Program-made: the position numbers and the translations under genes
Origin: Mesorhizobium australicum WSM2073
GTDB lineage: Bacteria > Pseudomonadota > Alphaproteobacteria > Rhizobiales > Rhizobiaceae
DNA: 64,000 nt
NCBI RefSeq assembly: GCF_000230995.2
Contig: NC_019973.1
Coordinates: forward strand, 5,532,001-5,596,000
Reading direction: 5' to 3'
Notes under the pieces: generated by a model
Database searches by the model: none
Seen by the model: only the letters and a program-made list of their open reading frames with translations
What the model was told of the DNA's origin: nothing
In this document: positions 8,764 through 18,168 of the stretch, piece by piece
Layout: every line of letters starts with the position of its first letter
Numbering within the stretch: the first letter of the stretch is position 1

Positions 8764-9894
8764 ATGCGCTTCTTGTTCTACACCCACTCGCTCGTCTCCG
8801 ACTGGAACCACGGCAATGCCCATTTCCTTCGCGGCGTCATGCGCGAACTGGTGGCGCGCCGGCATCAGGCCATCGCTCTGGAGCCGGCGGACGGCTGGAG
8901 CCGATCGAACCTGCTGGCCGAGAGGGGATCCTTCGCGATCGAACGTTTTCGCAAGGATTTCCCCGAATTGATGCCGGTGACCTACGATGCCGGGTTCGAC
9001 CATGAAGCCTGGATCGCCGAGGCCGACGTGGTGATCGTCCACGAATGGACCGACCCGGAGCTTGTCGCTCGCATCGGCCGTGCCCGGGCCGATGGCGGCA
9101 AATTCACCTTGCTGTTTCACGACACCCATCACCGCGCCGTGTCGGCCACCGAGGCAATCTCGGCGCTCCGCCTGGAACATTATGATGGCGTTCTCGCCTT
9201 TGGCGAAGCGCTGCGCGAGAGCTATCTGCGCGCCGGCTGGGGCAAGCGCGTCTTCACCTGGCATGAAGCGGCGGACGATCGGCTGTTCAAACCGCACCCA
9301 GAAATCCACGCGACGTCCGACCTGGTCTGGATCGGAAACTGGGGCGATGACGAGCGGACGGCCGAAATCCAGGAATTCCTGATCGAACCAGTGCGCGATC
9401 TCGGTCTTCAGGCCACTGTTCACGGGGTCCGCTATCCCGAGCCGGCACTTGCCGATCTGGCAGCCGCCGGTCTGCGCTACGAAGGGTGGATCGCCAATGC
9501 CGACGTGCCGAAGGTGTTCGCCGCGCATCGTGTCACCGTGCACATCCCGCGGCGTCCTTATCGTGAAGGCTTGCCCGGAATTCCGACGATCCGCATGTTC
9601 GAGGCACTTGCCTGCGGCATCCCGCTGATTTCAGCGCCTTGGTCCGACGTCGAGCAGCTTTTCAGGCCCGGCATCGACTTCCTGTTTGCCGAGGATGGAT
9701 CGCAAATGCGGCAACATCTCCAGGCGGTGTTGGCCGATCCCGATTTTGCGGCCTCCCTGGTGACCTCGGGTCTTGAGACCATCCGCTCGCGGCACACCTG
9801 TCGTCACCGCGTCGACGAGTTGTTCGACGTGCTCTGGCAATGCACGACCCTGCACACCGCCGAGCTGACCGCCGCAAAGGAAGCCGCAGCATGA
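8764..9894 (+). CDS. CgeB-type glycosyltransferase, copy 1
   Basis: 376 residues, two bases after the previous stop. N-terminus MRFLFYTHSLVSDWNHGNAH resembles the three other CgeB-type proteins here (short hydrophobic strand, Ser-x-W-N/G-x-G, RG). The C-terminal Glyco_trans_1_2-like donor site reads RMFEALACGIPLISAPW. The family is named after Bacillus CgeB of the spore surface, and most members have no proven substrate. Overlaps the next gene by four bases. Confidence 0.8.
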   Translation: MRFLFYTHSLVSDWNHGNAHFLRGVMRELVARRHQAIALEPADGWSRSNLLAERGSFAIERFRKDFPELMPVTYDAGFDHEAWIAEADVVIVHEWTDPELVARIGRARADGGKFTLLFHDTHHRAVSATEAISALRLEHYDGVLAFGEALRESYLRAGWGKRVFTWHEAADDRLFKPHPEIHATSDLVWIGNWGDDERTAEIQEFLIEPVRDLGLQATVHGVRYPEPALADLAAAGLRYEGWIANADVPKVFAAHRVTVHIPRRPYREGLPGIPTIRMFEALACGIPLISAPWSDVEQLFRPGIDFLFAEDGSQMRQHLQAVLADPDFAASLVTSGLETIRSRHTCRHRVDELFDVLWQCTTLHTAELTAAKEAAA

Positions 9895-10985
9895 AGATCG
9901 CATTCTATGGATCGAGCCTTTTGTCGTCCTACTGGAACGGCGCCGCGACCTATTACCGAGGATTGCTGAAGGCGCTTTCGCAACTGGGCTACGAAATCAC
10001 CTTCTATGAGCCTGACGTCTATGACCGGCAGAAGAACCGCGACATCGAGGCGCCGGACTGGTGCTCTGTCGTCGTCTACGAGGCAACCCACCATGCCCTG
10101 ATGCAGGTGGCGGCGCGTGCCGCCGAAGCCGATATCGTCGTCAAGGCGAGTGGCGTCGGCTTCGAGGACGAGGCGCTGCTTCGCGCCGTGCTCGACCACG
10201 CGCGCAGCGATGCGCTCATTGTATTCTGGGACGTCGACGCGCCGGCCACACTCGCCCAGCTGCGCGACGAGCCGGACCACCCGCTGCATCGTGCGCTGCA
10301 AGAAATCGACCTTGTGCTGACCTATGGTGGCGGCGATCCCGTAGTCTGGGCCTATCGTGCGATGGGCGCGAACGAGTGCGTGCCAATCTACAATGCGCTC
10401 GATCCCGAAACGCACCACCCGGTCGCCAGCAATGCGCGTTTTGCCTGCGATCTGGCGTTCCTCGGAAACAGGCTGCCGGATCGTGAAGCGCGGGTGGGAT
10501 CGTTCTTCCTCGATCCCGCGGCCCAGCTGCCGGAACAACGTTTTCTGCTCGGCGGATCTGGGTGGGGCGACAAGCCGCTCCCCGCCAATGTCGGCTGGCT
10601 CGGCCATGTCGGCACCCGCGATCACAACGCCTTCAATGTCACGCCAAAGGCGGTGCTGAACATCAGCCGCGACAGCATGGCCGCGAACGGTTTTTCACCC
10701 GCCACGCGTGTCTTCGAGGCGGCCGGCGCCGGCGCTTGCCTGATCACCGATGCCTGGCTCGGCGTCGAGCTGTTCCTGAAGCCCGACGAGGAGATCCTTG
10801 TGGCGCGCGACGGCGGCGATGTCGCCGAAATCATGCAGGCGCTGACCCCAGTTCGGGCAAAGGCGATCGGCCAGGCCGCACTTCGACGCGTTCTCGCCGA
10901 TCATACCTACGCATTGCGGGCGGCCGTGGCTGATGCGGTCTTCAAACGGCATTTGACGCACGGGACCGTGGAGGCAGCCGAATGA
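9891..10985 (+). CDS. CgeB-type glycosyltransferase, copy 2
   Basis: 364 residues, ATG overlapping the previous TGA. Starts MKIAFYGSSLLSSYWNGAAT; C-terminal donor motif RVFEAAGAGACLITDAWLG. Between them is a segment CDLAFLGNRLPDREARV shared with copies 3 and 4 (YLGTYxADRQ). The paralogues are clearly related but divergent, suggesting consecutive transfer steps to a growing glycan rather than recent duplication. Confidence 0.82.
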   Translation: MKIAFYGSSLLSSYWNGAATYYRGLLKALSQLGYEITFYEPDVYDRQKNRDIEAPDWCSVVVYEATHHALMQVAARAAEADIVVKASGVGFEDEALLRAVLDHARSDALIVFWDVDAPATLAQLRDEPDHPLHRALQEIDLVLTYGGGDPVVWAYRAMGANECVPIYNALDPETHHPVASNARFACDLAFLGNRLPDREARVGSFFLDPAAQLPEQRFLLGGSGWGDKPLPANVGWLGHVGTRDHNAFNVTPKAVLNISRDSMAANGFSPATRVFEAAGAGACLITDAWLGVELFLKPDEEILVARDGGDVAEIMQALTPVRAKAIGQAALRRVLADHTYALRAAVADAVFKRHLTHGTVEAAE

Positions 10986-12085
10986 CCAGGCAGTTGGACA
11001 TCGTCTTTCTCGGCCTGTCGCTTTCCTCGTCCTGGGGAAACGGCCATGCCACCACTTTTCGAGGTCTGTTGAAAGGCCTCCACCAACTCGGCCATCGCGT
11101 AACTTTTCTGGAGCGCGATGTGCCATGGTACGCCAATCACCGCGATTTGCGCGATCCGGATTTCTGCGCCTTGCGCTACTACGAAACCGTGCAGGAACTG
11201 CAACGCGACTACGCGCGGTGTCTGCAACAGGCCGATGTCGTGGTGATCGGCTCCTTCGTACCGGAAGGGCGCGCGGTGATCGACACCGTCGCTTCACTTT
11301 GCAAAGGACAACTCTGCTTTTACGACATCGACACGCCGGTGACCCTGGCGAAGCTGTCGGCGGACGATTGCGATTATCTGAGCTGGCGCCAGATCCCCTA
11401 CTTCGACATCTATTTCTCTTTTGCCGGCGGCCCGATGCTTGCCGATCTGACGCAGACCTTCGGCGCACGCCGCGCCGAGCCGCTCTACTGTTCGGTCGAT
11501 CCGGAACGGCATCACCGCACCGCCGATCCGATCGGCTGGGATCTCGGTTATCTCGGCACCTACAGCGCCGACCGGCAAGCCACGCTCAACGCGCTTCTGC
11601 TCGAGCCTGCACGGCGCATGCCGGATCGGCGTTTCGTCGTGGCCGGCTCGCAATATCCGTCCGACATCGACTGGCCCGACAATGTCGAGCGCATCGAACA
11701 CTTGCCGCCGGCCGATCATGCCGCATTCTATAGCCGTCAGCGCTACACCCTGAACGTCACACGCAGTTCCATGATTGCCGCGGGATGGTCGCCCAGCGTG
11801 CGCCTTTTCGAAGCCGCGGCTTGCGGCACGCCGATCATCAGCGACCGCTGGCCAGGCCTCGACAGCTTCTTTCCCGCATCGACGATCCACACGGCCAGGA
11901 TGGCGGACGAGGTCGTCGCGATCCTGTCCCGGGAATCGGCTCGTACACGTCTCGCCATGGCCGACCGGGCACGCGAACTCGTCCTTGCCTCCCACACCGG
12001 TGCGGCCAGGGCTCGCGAATTCATCACGGCGCTTACGCAAAAGGGGGCGGTGGTCGTCGATCTCGATATCGGAAGTGCAGCATGA
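10982..12085 (+). CDS. CgeB-type glycosyltransferase, copy 3
   Basis: 367 residues, four-base overlap with copy 2. Motifs in order: GLSLSSSWGNGHATTFRG (5' acceptor region), FYDIDTPVTLAKL, YLGTYSADRQ, and RLFEAAACGTPIISDRWPG with TLNVTRSSM just before it. It is closest in this window to copy 4 at 17068-18168, with which it shares the SSWGNGHAT start, ERDxPxYA and DLDTPVTLA-like blocks. Cytoplasmic; substrates unknown. Confidence 0.83.
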   Translation: MTRQLDIVFLGLSLSSSWGNGHATTFRGLLKGLHQLGHRVTFLERDVPWYANHRDLRDPDFCALRYYETVQELQRDYARCLQQADVVVIGSFVPEGRAVIDTVASLCKGQLCFYDIDTPVTLAKLSADDCDYLSWRQIPYFDIYFSFAGGPMLADLTQTFGARRAEPLYCSVDPERHHRTADPIGWDLGYLGTYSADRQATLNALLLEPARRMPDRRFVVAGSQYPSDIDWPDNVERIEHLPPADHAAFYSRQRYTLNVTRSSMIAAGWSPSVRLFEAAACGTPIISDRWPGLDSFFPASTIHTARMADEVVAILSRESARTRLAMADRARELVLASHTGAARAREFITALTQKGAVVVDLDIGSAA

Positions 12086-12108
12086 CTGGCAGACAGGAGA
12101 AAATCGCG

Positions 12109-13155
12109 ATGCGACAAACAAAAAAAGCGCAAAGGGCAAAGACGGTGCTCGTCGCCGGTGGCGCGGGCTTCCTCGGTTCGCATCTTTGCGAAGCATTGTT
12201 ACGCGATGGCTGGCGTGTGATCTGCGCCGACAATTTTCTTACCGGTCGCATGGAGAACATCAACGCGATCATGGACCAGCCGGGTTTCCGGCTGATCGAG
12301 CAGGATATCTGCCGGCCATTGGACCTGGGCGAGCCGGTGGATCGCATTTTCAACATGGCCTGCGCCGCCTCGCCGCCGCGTTACCAGGCCGATCCGATCC
12401 ACACCACGCGAACCTGCGTCATCGGAACGTTGAACCTGCTCGAACTCGCCGCCCGCAACGACGCGCGATTGCTGCAGGCCTCCACGAGTGAAGTGTATGG
12501 CGATCCGGAGCAACATCCGCAGAGGGAAGATTATGTCGGCCATGTGAACTGCACCGGCCCACGCGCCTGCTACGACGAAGGCAAACGCACCGCCGAAACA
12601 CTTTGCTTCGACTATCTGCGAGCCGGCAAGGCCGACGTTCGTGTCGCGCGCATCTTCAACACCTACGGGCCGAGAATGGATCCGGCGGACGGCCGCATCG
12701 TCTCGAACCTGATCATGCAGGCGCTCGAGAAGCGCCCGCTGACGATTTTCGGCGACGGCATGCAGACGCGATCCTTCTGCTACGTCTCCGATCTGATGGA
12801 TGGGTTGATGGGCCTTATGGATATCAATCCCAATCCGGGCAAGCCCGTCAATCTGGGCAACCCCGGCGAATTCACCATTGTGCGACTGGCGGCATTGGTG
12901 AAGGCTATGACCGGCACCAAATCGGACATGACGTTCCTGCCGCTGCCGCAGGATGATCCTCGACGCCGGCAGCCCGACATCTCGCGCGCAAAAACGCTGC
13001 TCGGCTGGACGCCAAGAGTGCCTCTCACCGAGGGGCTCGCGCGGACGATCAGCTATTTCGCCACGCTTGAAGGCGGCTCGATCGGCGATCAAATGGCAGG
13101 ACGCTCCACAAGGGCGAGACCCACGTCAGGCGGGCTGCAGAACCTCCCTGCCTGA
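12109..13155 (+). CDS. UDP-glucuronate decarboxylase-like SDR (UDP-xylose synthase family)
   Basis: 348 residues from ATG 12109, chosen because AGGAG lies nine bases upstream; an in-frame ATG at 12082 overlaps the previous stop and adds nine residues. GGAGFLGSH dinucleotide motif, STSEVYGDP and the active-site signature CYDEGKR typical of UXS enzymes, plus the RIFNTYGPRM block. The expected reaction is UDP-glucuronate to UDP-xylose with CO2 release. It supplies a pentose donor for the adjacent glycosyltransferases. The C-terminal 25 residues are Arg/Gly/Ser-rich and outside the family core. Confidence 0.85.
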   Translation: MRQTKKAQRAKTVLVAGGAGFLGSHLCEALLRDGWRVICADNFLTGRMENINAIMDQPGFRLIEQDICRPLDLGEPVDRIFNMACAASPPRYQADPIHTTRTCVIGTLNLLELAARNDARLLQASTSEVYGDPEQHPQREDYVGHVNCTGPRACYDEGKRTAETLCFDYLRAGKADVRVARIFNTYGPRMDPADGRIVSNLIMQALEKRPLTIFGDGMQTRSFCYVSDLMDGLMGLMDINPNPGKPVNLGNPGEFTIVRLAALVKAMTGTKSDMTFLPLPQDDPRRRQPDISRAKTLLGWTPRVPLTEGLARTISYFATLEGGSIGDQMAGRSTRARPTSGGLQNLPA

Positions 13156-13193
13156 TGCCGGACCGCGGTCACATCTTCGCATCGATTCCCGCG

Positions 13194-13218
13194 GGAACAT
13201 CCAGGCAAGCTTTTGGTT
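13194..13218 (+). promoter_or_regulatory. EcfG-type promoter, GGAAC-N16-GGTT
   Basis: GGAAC (13194-13198) and GGTT (13215-13218) with 16-base spacing, immediately before an AGGAGG ribosome site and the ATG at 13236. The predicted leader is about ten bases. Confidence 0.65.
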
Positions 13219-13235
13219 TGACAGGAGGACCACAT

Positions 13236-13436
13236 ATGGAGGACCTCCTCATGCACCCCAAGCGATCTCGGACCGATATCGACAAGATGGCGGAACGAGA
13301 GACGGCTGCGTATTTGCGGCGAGCCTCAATCACCTATCTGGAGTGCTGTGTCAGCCTGATGATGACGCATCTGCAGCGGGAGGAGGTGGCCAGTATTCTC
13401 GAGCAGGAAGCAGACATGCTGCGCAGGCTGGATTGA
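13236..13436 (+). CDS. Small stress-type protein of unknown function
   Basis: 66 residues; ATG with AGGAGG seven bases upstream, which decides this start over an earlier in-frame one at 13155. The protein is charged and helical, with KMAERETAAYLRRASITYLE and a second helix LQREEVASILEQEADMLRRL. No signal or membrane segment. It has its own EcfG-type promoter and ends six bases from the convergent gene. I do not recognise the family. Confidence 0.8.
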   Translation: MEDLLMHPKRSRTDIDKMAERETAAYLRRASITYLECCVSLMMTHLQREEVASILEQEADMLRRLD

Positions 13437-13442
13437 CGCAGA

Positions 13443-15257
13443 CTAATCGGCCCTGGCCTGGCCCAGGAACCGTGTCAGCCCTGCCTCATATCGGTTTGCC
13501 GTCTCCTCCAGCCTTGCTCTTTCCCAGCCATTCTCGGATTGGGCGGCCATGGTCCACAGCCCGAGCTGAAACGCCAAATAGCAAGGTTTGAAATAATCGA
13601 TGAGCCTGGTGTCGATGCGGCCATCCATGCGGTTATCCATGCCGCCGATCAACGTCGCCGCCTCGGCTTCGGACAAGTCATATTCTACGCAGGCGCCGGC
13701 AATATCCCATTCTATCGGCTGGCAGCCGATCAGATCGTGTCCCCGGCAATGGTCGACTGCATCCGTCTTAATCAGCGTACCATCGGAACCGACCAGAAAC
13801 TCCCAGGGGTGAAGCCTGCCGTCGATCTCGACCCGTTCCAACACCTTTGCGGGCGTCTGCTTCGAGAACCAGGTCCGCAGTCTAGCCGCCTGGCTTTCGC
13901 CCAAAGCTTCGGAAGCATTGTGAACCGCCATCTCCGCGAGGGCGAGCAATGATGCGCCGGCTTCGCAGGTCCGCAGATTGGTCGCACGCCAGGCCAGATA
14001 GCGTGTGAACGCCGCGACAAGTCTCTGCCTGGACAGCGGCAGCTGATCCATCGTGGTTCCATCGGTCCACCGTTCGACCAGAAAACCGTGGCAGACCCCG
14101 ATGACTTGCGGTCCGAATCCGGCTTGATGCAACATCCTGGCGGCTTGCATCTTGCGCAGCCCGGTTTCGCCGAGGCCGACAAATTTGACAAGCCAGCGAC
14201 CTTGACCCGCGGAGGCCAGGAACTTTCGCCGTTCGGTGCCGCGTGTGCTCGGTGGCCAGCGCTTTTCGTCGGCGTAGTGAAGGGAGCGCCACGCGCCCCC
14301 GGATATTTCGGTCAAGCGCAATTTCGGACTGCCAACCGCCTCGGCTACCCAATCGCGCAGCGTTGGACTTTGCGAGCTTTCGGGGAAGGTGCGTTCGAAC
14401 GTCATCGCCACATGCCTGCGGCAGCGCCCCCATGTCTCCCGAACATCCGGCGACGCTTCGGCGCCCGGATCGCCCGAATGGCTGGGGAACAGGTGAATGC
14501 GGTCCGTATCGATGCCCTGTTTTCTCAGCCACGCGACGACGGCGTGGACCGAACTTCCCGACAGGCCGGGACCTTCGTCGACGACCGCGAAACGAGCCGA
14601 CGGCTCGTTCCTCCAGGCCGCGACCAAACGCGGATCGGCATTGAGGCGCCGATCGAAAGGATGCCCGATCGGGCGCACGCTAATGGGCGCCGGCGCACCG
14701 ATCGCGGCCGCCACCATGGCCGCGAGCCCCAGGCCGATGCTGCGGATGCCGATCACGCATGTGTTCGCATCGAGACCTGATATCCGCGCCGCGCCGAGAT
14801 AACTCTCTGGATAAAGGGCATAGTGCGCGTAGCCCTCGGCCGAGCCGGTCAAAACCTCTGCCTTGCAATCGAGCCCGGCCAGCATTTGGAGAAGTCGCGG
14901 GTCGATGCCACCGTCTACGGCGAACCCGCTTCGCCACGACCTCGCCACCTCTGCCGCAAGCCCGACCAGCAGCCTGGCGCCTTGCCGTTGCGAAGGCGAA
15001 TTGGTGTCGACGCCCCGGGCCTTGAAGTCGACATCCGCGAGCCCCTGGACCAGTTCCGACACGCTGACGAACAGCCCGACCAATGCGGCATGGCGCCGGA
15101 TGCCGCAAGGCATGCGATCGAGGCCTTGGGCCATTTCGATCGCCGCCTCCTGAAGCTGTCGTGCATTCTCGGTCCGCTTGTGGTCGCCGTAGACGATCAT
15201 TGGTCGATTTCCGGTGCTTGCCGTGCGGGCAACGCGGCGCGCCCAGCTTCGATCCAT
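13443..15257 (-). CDS. Phosphoribosyltransferase-like / aminoglycoside-kinase-like fusion protein
   Basis: 604 residues from ATG 15257. The frame stays open further upstream, but that part overlaps the promoter and start of the divergent inositol-phosphate synthase gene and is rejected. Residues about 20-320 contain a phosphoribosyltransferase-like PRPP-loop segment VVDEGPGLSGSS; residues about 330-600 resemble phosphotransferases of the APH/choline-kinase fold (GGAWRSLHYADE glycine-rich loop, LVKFVGLGE with the lysine, LHPWEFLV for the catalytic loop, IEWDIAGA for the metal-binding Asp). The catalytic loop lacks the usual HxDxxxxN. A role in nucleotide-sugar or cyclitol phosphorylation beside the glycoconjugate genes is inference. 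Confidence 0.75.
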   Translation of the reverse strand: MDRSWARRVARTASTGNRPMIVYGDHKRTENARQLQEAAIEMAQGLDRMPCGIRRHAALVGLFVSVSELVQGLADVDFKARGVDTNSPSQRQGARLLVGLAAEVARSWRSGFAVDGGIDPRLLQMLAGLDCKAEVLTGSAEGYAHYALYPESYLGAARISGLDANTCVIGIRSIGLGLAAMVAAAIGAPAPISVRPIGHPFDRRLNADPRLVAAWRNEPSARFAVVDEGPGLSGSSVHAVVAWLRKQGIDTDRIHLFPSHSGDPGAEASPDVRETWGRCRRHVAMTFERTFPESSQSPTLRDWVAEAVGSPKLRLTEISGGAWRSLHYADEKRWPPSTRGTERRKFLASAGQGRWLVKFVGLGETGLRKMQAARMLHQAGFGPQVIGVCHGFLVERWTDGTTMDQLPLSRQRLVAAFTRYLAWRATNLRTCEAGASLLALAEMAVHNASEALGESQAARLRTWFSKQTPAKVLERVEIDGRLHPWEFLVGSDGTLIKTDAVDHCRGHDLIGCQPIEWDIAGACVEYDLSEAEAATLIGGMDNRMDGRIDTRLIDYFKPCYLAFQLGLWTMAAQSENGWERARLEETANRYEAGLTRFLGQARAD

Positions 15258-15287
15258 GCTGCTTCGCGCAATTTTTGACCAAGCCAA

Positions 15288-15312
15288 GGAACATTCCGGC
15301 ACGGTGGCGGTT
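15288..15312 (+). promoter_or_regulatory. EcfG-type promoter of glycoconjugate operon 2, GGAAC-N16-GGTT
   Basis: GGAAC (15288-15292) and GGTT (15309-15312) with 16-base spacing, 44 bases before the GTG of the inositol-phosphate synthase gene. It lies in the 99-base gap between divergent genes. Confidence 0.62.
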
Positions 15313-15356
15313 CGGCGCAAGGAACTTACCTTTGAACAGCATAGGGCGGCAGTTTC

Positions 15357-16460
15357 GTGGGATCGAAAAAAGTTCGTGTTGGTATCGTTGGAGTGGGCAA
15401 TTGCGCATCCTCCCTGGTGCAGGGCCTCTCCTACTATCGTCATGCCAAAAGCAACGAACCGATCCCGGGGCTCGTGCATGCCGATCTCGGTGGCTATCAC
15501 GTCGACGACATCGAAATTGTCTGTGCGTTCGATGTCGCCAAAAGCAAGGTCGGCCGTGACGTCGCGGATGCGATCTACGCTCCCCCCAACAACACGTTCC
15601 GCTTTGCCGACGCGCCGACGACCGGCGTTCTCGTCGAACGCGGGCCGACGCTTGACGGGATCGGCAAATATCTGCGCGACGAAATCGAAGAAGCGCCCGA
15701 ACCGGTTGCCAATGTCAGCGAGATCCTGCGCGACAGCGGAGCCGATGTGTTGGTCTCCTACCTGCCGGTGGGTTCGGAAGAGGCGACGCACTTCTACGCT
15801 GAATGCGCGCTCGAGGCCGGCTGTGCCTTCGTCAATTGCATACCGGTTTTCATCGCCTCGCGTCCGGAATGGCGCCGGCGCTTCGAGCAACGTGGGCTGC
15901 CGCTGGTCGGCGACGATATCAAGAGCCAGGTCGGCGCCACCATCGTGCACCGGTTGCTGGCCAATCTCTTTCGCGAGCGCGGCGTGCGCATCGATCGCAC
16001 CTATCAGCTGAATTTCGGCGGCAACACCGATTTTCTCAACATGCTCGAACGCGAGCGGCTGGAATCGAAGAAGATCTCCAAGACGCAATCGGTAACCAGC
16101 CAGCTCGATGTTCCCCTGGAGCCGGGCAACATCCATGTCGGACCCAGCGACCACGTGCCTTGGCTCACCGACCGCAAATGGGCCTACATCCGCGTCGAAG
16201 GCACGACCTTCGGCGGCGTGCCGCTGAATGCCGAGCTCAAGTTGGAAGTGTGGGATTCGCCCAATTCAGCCGGCGTGGTGATCGATGCGGTACGCTGCGC
16301 CAAGCTCGCGCTCGACCGCGGCATTGCCGGGGCGCTGACGGGTCCTTGCAGCTATTTCATGAAATCGCCACCCGAACAGTTCACCGACGCCGAAGCGCGC
16401 CAGCGCACGCTCGCTTTCATCGCCGGTAAGGACGAGCCATTGCTGGATGCCGCGGAATGA
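15357..16460 (+). CDS. Inositol-3-phosphate synthase
   Basis: 367 residues, GTG start. Begins [20 protein letters not shown], the NAD-binding motif of bacterial and archaeal-type myo-inositol-1-phosphate synthases, and contains the conserved blocks [44 protein letters not shown] and [11 protein letters not shown]. Converts glucose-6-phosphate to 1D-myo-inositol-3-phosphate. First gene of a second operon, overlapping the phosphatase gene by four bases. De novo inositol synthesis is unusual in rhizobia, which mostly catabolise inositol, so a dedicated role in the product of this cluster is likely. Confidence 0.92.
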   Translation: MGSKKVRVGIVGVGNCASSLVQGLSYYRHAKSNEPIPGLVHADLGGYHVDDIEIVCAFDVAKSKVGRDVADAIYAPPNNTFRFADAPTTGVLVERGPTLDGIGKYLRDEIEEAPEPVANVSEILRDSGADVLVSYLPVGSEEATHFYAECALEAGCAFVNCIPVFIASRPEWRRRFEQRGLPLVGDDIKSQVGATIVHRLLANLFRERGVRIDRTYQLNFGGNTDFLNMLERERLESKKISKTQSVTSQLDVPLEPGNIHVGPSDHVPWLTDRKWAYIRVEGTTFGGVPLNAELKLEVWDSPNSAGVVIDAVRCAKLALDRGIAGALTGPCSYFMKSPPEQFTDAEARQRTLAFIAGKDEPLLDAAE

Positions 16461-17053
16461 CGACGACGTTCTTTTTGATCCGCCATGCGGCGCACGACAA
16501 TGTCGGCTCGTACCTTGCGGGCCGCATGGCCGGCGTATGTCTCGGCGAGGCCGGCAAGGCTCAAGCCGAGCAGCTTGGCGGCCGCATGGCCCGTGAGACG
16601 ATTGCAGCCATTCTATGCAGCCCGCGCGAGCGCACGCAGGAGACGGCGGTTCCGATCGCTCTCGCTTGCGGTGTCGGCGAAATCGCGATCCGCGCCGAAC
16701 TCGACGAGATCGACTTCGGCGACTGGTCGGGGAAGACTTTCGACGAATTGAACGGCGATGCCAGTTGGCGCGCGTGGAACGATCAGCGGCAGGAGGCCAG
16801 GACACCGAGCGGCGAGACCATGCTGGATGTCCAGGAGCGCATCGTCTCGCTGATGAACGGCGTCCGCGAGCTGCGTCAGAACCAATGTGTCGCCCTGATC
16901 AGCCACGCCGATGTGATCAAGGCCGCCGTGTGCAAGGTGCTTGGCTTGCCGGTAGGCGACTGCTTTCGGTTCGACATCGATCCCGCCTCGATCACGACGA
17001 TCGTATCGGGCGACTGGGGCTCGAAGCTCCTGCGATTGAACGAAGCTGCCTGA
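16457..17053 (+). CDS. Histidine phosphatase superfamily protein
   Basis: 198 residues. N-terminal phosphoacceptor segment [10 protein letters not shown] has RHA in place of the usual RHG, keeping the nucleophilic His10. [10 protein letters not shown] carries the second Arg, [12 protein letters not shown] is the typical acid loop, and [10 protein letters not shown] the second catalytic His. The gene is translationally coupled to inositol-3-phosphate synthase, so the simplest guess is dephosphorylation of inositol phosphate or of a later phosphorylated intermediate. This is inference; phosphoglycerate-mutase-like or cobalamin-pathway phosphatases share these motifs. Confidence 0.85.
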   Translation: MTTTFFLIRHAAHDNVGSYLAGRMAGVCLGEAGKAQAEQLGGRMARETIAAILCSPRERTQETAVPIALACGVGEIAIRAELDEIDFGDWSGKTFDELNGDASWRAWNDQRQEARTPSGETMLDVQERIVSLMNGVRELRQNQCVALISHADVIKAAVCKVLGLPVGDCFRFDIDPASITTIVSGDWGSKLLRLNEAA

Positions 17054-17067
17054 CGAGGAAATTCCCC

Positions 17068-18168
17068 ATGCGGATGGTCATTTTCGGTCTTACCGTCACG
17101 TCTTCATGGGGAAACGGCCATGCCACGCTGTGGCGGGGGCTGATCCGCGCCCTCGCCCGGCTGGGCTGGTCGATCACCTTTTTCGAACGCGACACCCCCT
17201 ATTATGCCGGGACCCGCGATCTGGATCAGCTCGATGGAGGCAACGTCGTCATCTATCCGGACTGGGAGGACATCCGCCGCGTCGCGGAACGGGCGATGAA
17301 GCAAGCGGATGTCGTGGTCGTCACCTCTTATTGTCCCGACGCCGTCGAGGCTTCGCGCCTCGCGCAGCAGGCATGCCGCGGACTGCGTGTCTTTTACGAT
17401 CTCGATACTCCAGTCACGCTTGCCCGCGTCGAACAAGGTGAGCGTCCGCCCTATTTCGGACCTGAAGGCCTTGCCGACTACGATCTCGTCCTGAGCTACA
17501 CCGGCGGCCCGGCGATCGAGGCGCTGAAGGCGGTGCTGGGCGCGCGCCAGGTGATGCCGCTCTATGGGCATGTCGATCCGGATCAGCACCGGCCGGCAGA
17601 GAAGCGGGCCGAATTCGCCGGTGATCTGTCCTATCTCGGAACCTACGCGGCGGATCGCCAGGCCGGCGTCGAAAAGCTTCTGGTTCGCCCGGCCGCGCGC
17701 CTGCCCGACCAGCGCTTCATCATCGGCGGCGCACAATATCCGCAGGAATTCCCATGGAGCGACAACATCTTCTTCGTCAGGCATCTGCCACCCGCCGACC
17801 ATCCGGCGTTCTTCTCCTCGTCGCGGCTGACACTGAACGTCACCCGCGAAGCGATGGCGCAAAAGGGCTGGTGCCCCTCGGGACGGCTCTTCGAAGCGGC
17901 CGCGTGTGGAGCTGCCATCGTCACCGACGCATGGCCAGGCCTCGCGGAATTTTTCGAACCCGGCCGCGAAGTGCTGTTGGCGCGCGATACGGAAGATGTG
18001 GTCGCGGCACTGCAATTGCCGGAGTTCGAACTCGACGGCATTCGAAGGCGAGCCCGCGAGCGGGTCTTGGGCGAGCACACTTCCGCCAAACGCGCAGCGG
18101 AACTGGACAAAATCCTGGCCGATGCCTTGCGAAACCCAGTCGGCGAACCGATGAAGGAAGCAGTCTGA
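17068..18168 (+). CDS. CgeB-type glycosyltransferase, copy 4
   Basis: 366 residues; ATG 17068 with GAGGAA seven bases upstream. Motifs parallel copy 3: TVTSSWGNGHATLWRGL, FERDTPYYAGTRDL, FYDLDTPVTLARV, LSYLGTYAADRQ and RLFEAAACGAAIVTDAWPG. Its position in operon 2 and similarity to copy 3 in operon 1 tie the two operons to a common product. The stop overlaps the next start by one base. Confidence 0.83.
   Translation: MRMVIFGLTVTSSWGNGHATLWRGLIRALARLGWSITFFERDTPYYAGTRDLDQLDGGNVVIYPDWEDIRRVAERAMKQADVVVVTSYCPDAVEASRLAQQACRGLRVFYDLDTPVTLARVEQGERPPYFGPEGLADYDLVLSYTGGPAIEALKAVLGARQVMPLYGHVDPDQHRPAEKRAEFAGDLSYLGTYAADRQAGVEKLLVRPAARLPDQRFIIGGAQYPQEFPWSDNIFFVRHLPPADHPAFFSSSRLTLNVTREAMAQKGWCPSGRLFEAAACGAAIVTDAWPGLAEFFEPGREVLLARDTEDVVAALQLPEFELDGIRRRARERVLGEHTSAKRAAELDKILADALRNPVGEPMKEAV

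Noticed and set aside
15258..16154. Upstream open extension of the fusion protein on the minus strand
   Set aside because: It overlaps the inositol-3-phosphate synthase gene antisense and has no family motif; high-GC genes often leave antisense frames open.
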